A DNA stretch of 64,000 nt from Erwinia typographi. Its GTDB lineage: Bacteria; Pseudomonadota; Gammaproteobacteria; Enterobacterales; Enterobacteriaceae. Below the pieces are notes generated by a model that saw nothing but the letters and a program-made list of their open reading frames with translations, was not told the DNA's origin and did no database searches. Below, one piece after another: positions 57,738-64,000 of the stretch. The DNA lies in the NCBI RefSeq assembly GCF_000773975.1, contig NZ_JRUQ01000018.1, positions 62,001 through 126,000 on the forward strand, read 5' to 3'. The stretch's first letter is position 1; each line of letters begins with the position of its first letter. The position numbers were made by a program, and so were the translations under genes.

Positions 57738-57909
57738 CGCACATCTCCATTTCATCAATCGCCACAAACTGATTGAGGACTGCACCACAGAAATGGCATT
57801 GCACGATAATGTCGATCTGCTGCGGGTCATGCGCCGCAGCCTCCGCTTTCAATTCCAGCACTGCCGTGCGCTCGCAGCAGGGGCAGACTGAATCGAGAAG
57901 AATATTCAT
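57730..57909 (-). CDS. Small zinc-ribbon protein, 59 residues
   Basis: A 59-codon frame from ATG 57909 to TAA 57730 encodes MNILLDSVCPCCERTAVLEL and QIDIIVQCHFCGAVLNQFVA. CPCC and CHFC form a four-Cys zinc ribbon. It overlaps the DUF2786 gene by 8 bases, fitting the tight operon. Confidence 0.72.
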   Translation of the reverse strand: MNILLDSVCPCCERTAVLELKAEAAAHDPQQIDIIVQCHFCGAVLNQFVAIDEMEMCGG

Positions 57910-57990
57910 TAATTCATTCCTTAAGTTCAGGCGTAAGCAGTCCCCTGACGGTTTACGCCATATTTAAATGATGATTAATTTCGCTTTAAA

Positions 57991-58194
57991 TCAGACTGGC
58001 TTAATTTCGACAGGCGTTAATGAATCAACACTTGTAAAATAAGGCTGCACATTAATCTGAACAACCGTTACCCCCTTTACATCGCGCGCGATGTCTACCG
58101 TATGAACTGGCACACCACCACGCAGGGCAGAGCAGGACTGATAAATAAAGTGACTACCAGGCTGATAAAGCCCATTAAACTCGCTGGCGTGCAT
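57991..58194 (-). CDS. Hypothetical early protein, 67 residues
   Basis: The product (MHASEFNGLYQPGSHFIYQS) is beta-rich with VHTVDIARDVKGVTVVQINV. It overlaps the ANR-like gene by 20 bases. No family recognised. Confidence 0.52.
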   Translation of the reverse strand: MHASEFNGLYQPGSHFIYQSCSALRGGVPVHTVDIARDVKGVTVVQINVQPYFTSVDSLTPVEIKPV

Positions 58195-58408
58195 TTTTCC
58201 TCCCCTGAGTGCGCTTCACCGCCGCTGCGCAAAACTCGTTACGCTTTTCAGCCCAGTCACTATTCTTGGAACAACATGGCGCATGCATTGCCTTAAACCA
58301 GAGGACGGCGGCATCGCTGTAGCGTAACTCCCGCTCAGCCTTAACCGCCCCAAGGGCGTAGGCCGCATACTGATTCATTAACCGCCCACGGGCCGGATTC
58401 ATGGGCAT
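58175..58408 (-). CDS. ANR-family-like regulator
   Basis: The ATG at 58408 lies one base after the gam stop. The 77-residue protein has YAAYALGAVKAERELRYSDA, then AAVLWFKAMHAPCCSKNSDW and RNEFCAAAV. This is the ANR regulator pattern (small proteins that restrain AraC-type virulence activators). A phage-borne copy could act on host regulons. Confidence 0.7.
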   Translation of the reverse strand: MPMNPARGRLMNQYAAYALGAVKAERELRYSDAAVLWFKAMHAPCCSKNSDWAEKRNEFCAAAVKRTQGRKNARQRV

Positions 58409-58409
58409 A

Positions 58410-58934
58410 TCACACCCCAACATCCTGCTCAAAAGGAACAATGGCAAAGTCTTCAATGCCTGATTTAACCGTAATACCCGCCACCCCCTGAACCGCCAAA
58501 GGCTCGTTGAGGATAGCCTCTTTGTTAATTTCTTCTTTGCGCCGGATAAAGCGATCAAGGCCCAGGCGCATCAGCGTTTCCAGAACAGAGTCTGCACCCC
58601 GAATGGATACTGACGGCGGGCGATTACGCCACTGCACCTCACCTGTGACCAGACTGGCCGTCTTGGTCTTGCCGTTATTCGTCAACTCATCACGATGGGC
58701 CTCACACCAGCTTTGGACGCCTTTCTGAAGTAAATCAAGGTCCTTTTTGATAACCTCAATGCCTGGCGCATAGCGGTCAGTTATGGCACCAATCTCATCA
58801 TTCATCTGCGTCTCCGTCCGGGCTAACTCCCGACTCAGATCGCCGATTTTGCGGATGTCGCAGATAACATCATCTTTAGACTGTGGTACATAAACAGACG
58901 CTGCAGCTTTAATACGCTTTGGTTTAGCTGACAT
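58410..58934 (-). CDS. gam: Mu Gam-like host nuclease inhibitor
   Basis: The 174-residue protein MSAKPKRIKAAASVYVPQSK has the Mu Gam signature, with VICDIRKIGDLSRELARTET and the coiled-coil then VTGEVQWRNRPPSVSIRGAD. It binds DNA ends and shields them from exonuclease, a Ku-like role. It follows the gene at 58924 with an 11-base overlap. Confidence 0.92.
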   Translation of the reverse strand: MSAKPKRIKAAASVYVPQSKDDVICDIRKIGDLSRELARTETQMNDEIGAITDRYAPGIEVIKKDLDLLQKGVQSWCEAHRDELTNNGKTKTASLVTGEVQWRNRPPSVSIRGADSVLETLMRLGLDRFIRRKEEINKEAILNEPLAVQGVAGITVKSGIEDFAIVPFEQDVGV

Positions 58935-59136
58935 GATAAATTTCCTCTTTAATTAGCTTTGCTTTGTAATGTATCCGGTTAAATTCCGCCGCCAACTGCA
59001 CCGCATAATTAACGGTACTGGTGGCAATATTCATTTCAGACACAGTATGGTCATCGGGATTGACCTTAATTTCCGGTGAAACAGTAAAAGCAGACTCTCC
59101 GCAATCAACGTCAATGTATATTCGGACACCCATCAT
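58924..59136 (-). CDS. Hypothetical early protein, 70 residues
   Basis: The start at 59136 has GAGG upstream (an adjacent ATG at 59133 also possible). MMGVRIYIDVDCGESAFTVS is beta-rich in the first half and helical later (VNYAVQLAAEFNRIHYKAKL). No family recognised. Confidence 0.58.
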   Translation of the reverse strand: MMGVRIYIDVDCGESAFTVSPEIKVNPDDHTVSEMNIATSTVNYAVQLAAEFNRIHYKAKLIKEEIYHVS

Positions 59137-59347
59137 TGACCTCACGTTGCCGATTTGCGTGACATGCCGGGCAGTTACAGCCGGGCGTAGACCGCCCCAT
59201 ATCAACCAGAGCCTTCTTTATGGCATTACGGATAAAGACCCCGTGTATAACTTCATTATCTGACCCACTATTGGCCCCGATACTCACTATATTTATTTCG
59301 GTTTTTTCGCCAACATCATGAATTCTGACAATCAACTCAACAGTCAT
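59111..59347 (-). CDS. Hypothetical early protein with CxCxxC, 78 residues
   Basis: The start at 59347 has GGGG upstream. The product MTVELIVRIHDVGEKTEINI ends TPGCNCPACHANRQREVNDG, a CNCPACH metal-binding-like motif. It overlaps the next gene by 26 bases. No family recognised. Confidence 0.58.
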   Translation of the reverse strand: MTVELIVRIHDVGEKTEINIVSIGANSGSDNEVIHGVFIRNAIKKALVDMGRSTPGCNCPACHANRQREVNDGCPNIH

Positions 59348-59349
59348 AA

Positions 59350-59574
59350 TTAACCCCAAATAACCCTGCAACCATCAATACTCGACACCCGAACAAACTG
59401 GCGGGTATCACCTGAGACTTCCATAATTTCAACGCTTGGCCACAGTTCGTCACTAAACGGGTGAGTGGCATAGACTATTGGCAAAACTTTATGCCACCCG
59501 GTAACACGCCCACCATGCGAATGGATTTCAGCTTTAGCGCGGGAACGGCGGCAATTGATAACCTGCTTTTCCAT
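59350..59574 (-). CDS. Hypothetical early protein, 74 residues
   Basis: MEKQVINCRRSRAKAEIHSH is followed by WHKVLPIVYATHPFSDELWP. It is basic at the N-terminus and lies two bases from each neighbour. No family recognised. Confidence 0.55.
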   Translation of the reverse strand: MEKQVINCRRSRAKAEIHSHGGRVTGWHKVLPIVYATHPFSDELWPSVEIMEVSGDTRQFVRVSSIDGCRVIWG

Positions 59575-59576
59575 GA

Positions 59577-60059
59577 TTAAAACCCTCCGTTCTGAGACGC
59601 TTTGCCCAGCAGCCGGGAAACCCGTTCCATTGCCTGGCTGAGGTTTAGGAGTACCGCCTTCAAATCAGCATCCCGATGGCGCTTAGAAGCGCGGCGCAAC
59701 TGGCGATAACGGCGCTCCGTCGCGTGAATAGCGCGCACCACATCATCGGCCCGCAAAGCCACTTTCACCGTCGGGAAATCATCCATCATCGGGTAATGCA
59801 ATGGCTGCCGGACGCGCTTAAGCACCATGCGCTCCATCTGGCCCTTTTCGCGTGGCTTAAGCGGTGACCGATATGCATGATCGTCTAAACGGTTAGCCAT
59901 ACAGAAATGACAGCCCCCCCAAAACACATGCAGATGATCGTCAGATTGGCCGTCCTTAATGACTTCAACCCGTTGCCCATCGATACTGCTCAATAGCGGA
60001 GAGTACCAGGCGCTGCTGCCAAACATAACAAGCCCACGAATAACAATTCTTTCGTTCAT
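59577..60059 (-). CDS. Hypothetical early protein, 160 residues
   Basis: The product MNERIVIRGLVMFGSSAWYS has a short beta-rich N-terminal part with HVFWGGCHFCMANRLDDH (CHFC) and a basic helical C-terminal part (RAIHATERRYRQLRRASKRH). It is the first gene after B, in the place of the Mu kil region, but shows no clear resemblance to kil. Confidence 0.6.
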   Translation of the reverse strand: MNERIVIRGLVMFGSSAWYSPLLSSIDGQRVEVIKDGQSDDHLHVFWGGCHFCMANRLDDHAYRSPLKPREKGQMERMVLKRVRQPLHYPMMDDFPTVKVALRADDVVRAIHATERRYRQLRRASKRHRDADLKAVLLNLSQAMERVSRLLGKASQNGGF

Positions 60060-60123
60060 ACTATTTCCCTTATTTAATTAATATTTGTATTTGCATTAAT
60101 AAATTCGATATATGAAATCACAC

Positions 60124-61047
60124 TCAGTGAATTAACATCTGCGCATAACTTTCAATTAACTTCACGCTGACGCCCTGATTATTGATACCGCTGGCGCGAA
60201 CGACACCCCGTGCCAGCTTAAACATGCGGCGATAGTTGCCTTTTGAATATTTAAGGAATGCCTCTGCGACACCCGGCACCGTAAGGGCGCTGTGGCCGTT
60301 GCTTTCTACTGGCAGGAGACTACCGAGAATGGCGTTAAAATCGTCGACCTCGGTTTTCACCTTGTGCGCTTCAAGGTCCAGCGCCATGCCCACCCGGCTG
60401 TAGAGCTGGGCGAATTCACCGCGAGAGCCTTTCAGGTTAATCAGCAGGCGGGGCATCCCCGCCAGTACGATGGCCACCCCTGACCGGTCATGGATACGCC
60501 GTAACACTTCAAGTGCGCGATAGGGCAGTAACTCGGCCTCATCAATCAACAACACCCAGCCCGTGCCTGTCAGCGCCTGAATGCATTCTTCACTGAGATC
60601 GTGAATGTTACCCGTCTTTCTCACACCGAGACGACTGCATAACTCCTGCAGCAAGACCTTGGCGGTATAGCCCGGATCGGCTTCAATCAGAATGGCCCCT
60701 TTGTTGAGGGCAACATACTGCTTCAGCACCATGCTTTTCCCCATACCGGCTGGGCCATAGATAACACCGATATCGCCATCCATGTGGGTATTGTCAATTA
60801 ACCCTGTCGCCAGCCCGGCCAGCCTTGTAGGTACATAGGTTTCTTTCACTTCACGGCGCTTTGCGCGCTCCTCTTCGCGGTTAATAAGACCCGCCAGCGA
60901 TGTCTCAACATTGCCGATGTTGCCGTTGTAAGTGCCTTTCAGGTACTGAGAAATAACCGCTGTGCTCAGCCCCGTTTTGGTGGCCACCTTTTTTTGGGTG
61001 TAGCCAGACCCCTCCAGCAACTGGATTAATTTTTCTTTCACGTTCAT
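60124..61047 (-). CDS. B: MuB-like transposition target ATPase
   Basis: The 307-residue protein has an N-terminal helix-turn-helix (GYTQKKVATKTGLSTAVISQ, residues 15..34), Walker A GPAGMGKS at 98..105, Walker B LLIDEAE near 167..173 and an R-finger region. It coats target DNA and activates the transposase, also giving target immunity. It starts 10 bases after the A gene stop. Confidence 0.94.
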   Translation of the reverse strand: MNVKEKLIQLLEGSGYTQKKVATKTGLSTAVISQYLKGTYNGNIGNVETSLAGLINREEERAKRREVKETYVPTRLAGLATGLIDNTHMDGDIGVIYGPAGMGKSMVLKQYVALNKGAILIEADPGYTAKVLLQELCSRLGVRKTGNIHDLSEECIQALTGTGWVLLIDEAELLPYRALEVLRRIHDRSGVAIVLAGMPRLLINLKGSRGEFAQLYSRVGMALDLEAHKVKTEVDDFNAILGSLLPVESNGHSALTVPGVAEAFLKYSKGNYRRMFKLARGVVRASGINNQGVSVKLIESYAQMLIH

Positions 61048-61057
61048 TTAAATAACC

Positions 61058-63097
61058 TTAGCGGTGATTACCGGCTTTCTTTAAATCGTCCTGAAACTCA
61101 GATTCGAATAAATAAACTTTGTCAGGTTCCTGATTAACCTGCTTAGCCGCGAACAAATTAAAATCAATGTCCGGCTGATGCTCGATAACCGGGCGCAGAG
61201 AATCTTTTGCATCCTGGATAACAGCCTGACCACGCTTAATCTGGCGCTGGGCGCGCTCGTTAAGCGCTTTCTCCATCCTGGTCAGTGGTACTGGCGCATT
61301 GGTGTTACCGTTCCATATCGCCGTACAGACATACGTGCCATCCTGCCTGCGGATATAAACTTCTTTAGCATCAAGTGGGTTAAAGGCGACGCGCACTTTC
61401 TCCTGGTCGACCTCAATAAGCTCTTTGGCAAAGTAAAAGTTTGTGCCGAGCTGAACCCATCCCCGCGCCGCAGTACGTATTTCCTCTGGCAGGAACATAT
61501 CGTGTAACTCACTGGCGGTAAGGTACTCAATATCGTCACCCTCAGTGTCAAGTACGTGTTTGCGGTAAGCCAGCGGAGACATATATCTGCCGTTCACTTT
61601 AGGCAATGCGCTGTGCTCATGGGACGTGTTGTAGGCGTCAATCTCCTCCTGTATAGCCGCCGTCAGCGCCTGCCAGTCTGGAATAAGCCCCAGCGTGCGT
61701 TTCTGGTCGGTGGTCAGCTCTTTACCCTGGCGCAGGGCGTTGGTCAGGCTGACCATTTTTTTACTCATGACCCGCTGGTGCTCAGGGTCAACGTTGCGAC
61801 CGTTGTAAGTGGAAAACCGGCGGGCTAAGGCGATTGGCACAACGCCATTAAGCCGTTCAATGATACCGCGTGCCTGTGGATTACCAGGAATACCGGTCAT
61901 GTGATTAATTCCCATACGGGGAAATATCCCGGTGATATCGGCATCAAGCATATTATTTTTTTCACCGCCGCCATTGTCGGAATATATAAACAACGGCTTT
62001 CCGTACTGCTCCATGCCGTGGCGATGAGCCTCAGCAACAGCATAGCGGTTCTCCGACAGCGACAGACTCCAGCCAACTATTACGCGTGACCGGCCATCAA
62101 TAACCAGCGTCAGCTCCGGCGTAAACGGGCGGTTATAAACCGGATGGAGCACCTTCATATCGAGTGACTTACCATCGGAGATCCACACGCCATTAACCGG
62201 CATGGCCGACCAGTCGCGCTTGCTGTAAACGTCATAGGCTCTGGCAGCGGAACCACTCACACGGCCCTCCATGCGCTTATAAAGCGGCTCTTTTTTGAGC
62301 ATACGTCGCACAACGTCGTAAGAGGGGATCGCGGCCAGCACCGCTGGCTGATCGTGATACTGCTCTTCCCACCATTTTTTGAACTTACGCCAGGTGGCTT
62401 TGATGGAATCACCCGTTGGCGTACCGTAATAAGCCTTGAAGGCAATCCACCAGGCGCATTCATCGGGCTGCAGCTTTTTTGGCTGACCTGGCGCCAGCAG
62501 AACAAGACGCTCAAGGCTGTTTGTAGTTGAGTGATAGAGGGAATACCACTCCTGCAGGCTACGAACGCTGACGCCGGAACGTTTACCCTTGCGCGCATTG
62601 GCCATATCAACAGCCTCCCGCAGGCGCTCAGATTTAAAGCCAATCCGGGACTGCTCAGAAATGTAAGCAATAGCACCAGACCGCGTTTCTTTAATTCCCT
62701 CCAGACTACGCAGGCGATCAACCTCCATCACCAGCACACACCGGGAATCAGCAATGTTGCGCTGCTGCGCAGTCAGACCATCGGCCTCACGCTTCGCCAG
62801 TGCAGGGCATTCCTGCATCAGGATCAGCTCCTGCTTAGCCTTAGCCACCACACCGACAGAGGGCGCAGCCTGACTAACATCCGCAGTCCCGACGACCTCG
62901 CGATAAAACCGTTGCTTAACAACATCACGCGCAGCTTCAGGCAGGCAGTCGATGTGGTACTCAAAAGCCTTGGTTCCTTCACGGCGACGGACCAACTGAG
63001 GGCAACCTTCAACCCGCTTATTCAGAGTGAATCGCAGCCCCTGAACAGTACCAGGCAGACCGGGTAAGCCCATCATCTCATTCACTGTGGCAAACAT
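61058..63097 (-). CDS. A: MuA-like DDE transposase
   Basis: The 679-residue protein has an N-terminal DNA-binding part and an RNase H-fold core. The catalytic triad candidates are Asp308 (WISDGKSLD), Asp374 (IYSDNGGGEKNN) and Glu414 (GIIERLNG). The C-terminal region for B contact is present (VYLFESEFQDDLKK). It integrates and replicates the phage by transposition. It is immediately after ner. Confidence 0.95.
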   Translation of the reverse strand: MFATVNEMMGLPGLPGTVQGLRFTLNKRVEGCPQLVRRREGTKAFEYHIDCLPEAARDVVKQRFYREVVGTADVSQAAPSVGVVAKAKQELILMQECPALAKREADGLTAQQRNIADSRCVLVMEVDRLRSLEGIKETRSGAIAYISEQSRIGFKSERLREAVDMANARKGKRSGVSVRSLQEWYSLYHSTTNSLERLVLLAPGQPKKLQPDECAWWIAFKAYYGTPTGDSIKATWRKFKKWWEEQYHDQPAVLAAIPSYDVVRRMLKKEPLYKRMEGRVSGSAARAYDVYSKRDWSAMPVNGVWISDGKSLDMKVLHPVYNRPFTPELTLVIDGRSRVIVGWSLSLSENRYAVAEAHRHGMEQYGKPLFIYSDNGGGEKNNMLDADITGIFPRMGINHMTGIPGNPQARGIIERLNGVVPIALARRFSTYNGRNVDPEHQRVMSKKMVSLTNALRQGKELTTDQKRTLGLIPDWQALTAAIQEEIDAYNTSHEHSALPKVNGRYMSPLAYRKHVLDTEGDDIEYLTASELHDMFLPEEIRTAARGWVQLGTNFYFAKELIEVDQEKVRVAFNPLDAKEVYIRRQDGTYVCTAIWNGNTNAPVPLTRMEKALNERAQRQIKRGQAVIQDAKDSLRPVIEHQPDIDFNLFAAKQVNQEPDKVYLFESEFQDDLKKAGNHR

Positions 63098-63098
63098 G

Positions 63099-63332
63099 TT
63101 ACGACGCCTTTCTCATATAACGACTTGGCCAGATCCTTGCCGGTTCTACATTGAGAGCAGACGCAATAATTCGCTCACCTTTTGGGTATGACCGATAAAG
63201 TGCATTTTTAAGCGTATCAGGCCCCAGACCTGCCTGAGAAGACAGTCCCCGCATGGTCACTCCCTGCTTATGGAGAGCGGCCACAATGTCGATTCGGTGC
63301 CAGTCAGCGCCAATAACTTCTTTTCTTTCCAT
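63099..63332 (-). CDS. Ner-like regulatory protein
   Basis: The 77-residue protein MERKEVIGADWHRIDIVAAL has the Ner/Nlp fold with VTMRGLSSQAGLGPDTLKNA and a final RIWPSRY. Ner dampens early and c transcription in Mu. It is the first gene of the leftward early operon. Confidence 0.92.
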   Translation of the reverse strand: MERKEVIGADWHRIDIVAALHKQGVTMRGLSSQAGLGPDTLKNALYRSYPKGERIIASALNVEPARIWPSRYMRKAS

Positions 63333-63514
63333 CTTTCGATTATCCTAAATAGTTAACCGTGCGGATAACCCCAGCGGCTTATCCGTCTGGATAAGAGTAT
63401 TGATCCACATAAGACATAAGTAAAGAAAATAATTCATTTTCTTTTGCCGCATATGGATCATCTTACCAAGGGGTTACTTTGTTATTTAAATTCAACCTGT
63501 TAGAGGAAAGGAAA
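63333..63514. promoter_or_regulatory. Mu-like early control region
   Basis: The gap between divergent ner and c genes holds a perfect dyad CTTATCC-GTCT-GGATAAG (63378..63395) and further TTATCC-like half sites, e.g. GGATAACC at 63363..63370. These are likely operators for c repressor or Ner. AT-rich promoter sequence extends to about 63500. Confidence 0.6.
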
Positions 63515-64000
63515 GTGACTCATAAAAAAGAAAGCGAATTTTCTTTTGGCGATACAGGCAAAGAAAGTATTGCTGACAGGATCAGGAAGCTCATAGGAAA
63601 GCGGAGTGTTAGAGCAGCATCACAAGACTGGGGGCTGTCGTTCTCCACATTAAACAATTATTTGAGCAGAGGCACGGAGCCCTCTCTCAATGTGGCAACA
63701 AAAATTGCTAGTATGGAAGGGGTATCTGTGGACTGGCTTGCTACAGGGGAAAATTTACAAGCTGTCCCAATGAATGAAGCACAACGAGAAGGTAAGTCTG
63801 ACGAGCTACTTCGCACCACTTGGATGGCGGCATTTGAATTCATGGGAAGAACTGAGGCCGAAGCATTGCTCAAGATCATTATTAATGGTGGTGCTCGTGG
63901 GCTTATAAAGCTTGCTGACAATGAGGCGAGCCTTGAAGAGGCGTTCATGCTTCTCCCTCCTGAACTTAAGGAGCGTGCCATTGCGCTTGTTGACGCTCAC
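63515..64000 (+). CDS. Mu c-like repressor, 3' end cut by the window
   Basis: GTG at 63515 with AGAGGAAAGG upstream opens a frame that runs off the end with 162 codons. An XRE-type helix-turn-helix is seen (RKLIGKRSVRAASQDWGLSF then STLNNYLSRGTEPSLNVATK, residues about 25 to 65), then VSVDWLATGE. It fits Mu-type repressors of about 200 residues. It is divergent from ner and maintains lysogeny. Confidence 0.88.
   Translation, partial: MTHKKESEFSFGDTGKESIADRIRKLIGKRSVRAASQDWGLSFSTLNNYLSRGTEPSLNVATKIASMEGVSVDWLATGENLQAVPMNEAQREGKSDELLRTTWMAAFEFMGRTEAEALLKIIINGGARGLIKLADNEASLEEAFMLLPPELKERAIALVDAH

Larger units (their letters stand above)
27437..64000. mobile_element. Mu-like prophage inserted in tssM (left genetic end outside window)
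   Basis: Genes for c, Ner, transposase A, B, Gam, GemA, Mor/C, lysis, terminase, portal, head, tail and fibre follow the Mu order on the minus strand. The right genetic end abuts the tssM fragment. By the TG...CA rule of Mu termini the end is most likely the TG at 27437. The c-side end lies beyond 64000. All modules seen look intact. Confidence 0.92.

Noticed and set aside
1-64000. CRISPR array, rRNA or complete tRNA gene
   Set aside because: No regularly spaced repeats and no complete structural RNA were seen; only the tRNA-Ile 3' fragment at 20690..20734.

Overview
The window is chromosomal DNA of an enterobacterium, most likely an Erwiniaceae member (Pantoea/Erwinia-like). This rests on the type VI secretion gene cluster, a P2/186-type prophage seated in tRNA-Ile(CAU), a Mu-type prophage and an EcoRII-type restriction-modification pair. 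Genus-level placement is inference. Almost everything here is mobile DNA.

Region 1 (1..20734) is the cos-to-int side of a P2/186-like prophage. It holds tail completion genes (S, R), lysis genes (lysC, lysB, lysA, holin), X-L-M-N-O, the divergent P-Q pair, cos, an SOS-controlled DinI/Tum-like operon, replication gene A, accessory early genes, CII, Cox/Apl, CI, integrase and an attachment core. The core is the 3' part of tRNA-Ile(CAU). The P2 tail genes V to D and ogr are not seen. An EcoRII-type pair lies beyond S, and no second att copy is visible, so the prophage probably continues off the left edge with the restriction pair as cargo between S and V. A second cargo cassette (PIN-like protein plus HEXXH ImmA/IrrE-type protein) sits between Q and cos.

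Region 2 (20741..27436) is part of a type VI secretion cluster on the minus strand: the C-terminal stub of tssM, a PAAR-type effector with a hydrophobic toxin end, a membrane protein likely to be its immunity partner, a second small membrane protein, then tssF, tssG, tssJ and tssE. The effector/immunity part is much more AT-rich than the core genes.

Region 3 (27437..64000 and beyond) is a Mu-like prophage of more than 36.5 kb inserted in tssM. Read from right to left it runs c repressor (cut by the window end), ner, transposase A, B, a run of small early genes with gam, gemA, a single Mor/C-family activator, lysis genes, terminase, portal, head, tail, baseplate, fibre, and an adenine methylase at the mom position. 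Four copies of an 18-base box, each exactly 23 bases upstream of a -10-like hexamer, precede the lysis, protease/head, baseplate and methylase genes. They look like this phage's C-dependent late promoters. One overlaps an intrinsic terminator so that late transcripts would start inside the terminator stem. A canonical A AAA AAG slippery site joins the two tail-assembly chaperone frames. About 580 bases beside the fibre genes carry no gene but contain two plus-strand terminators and hairpins that may mark small RNAs.
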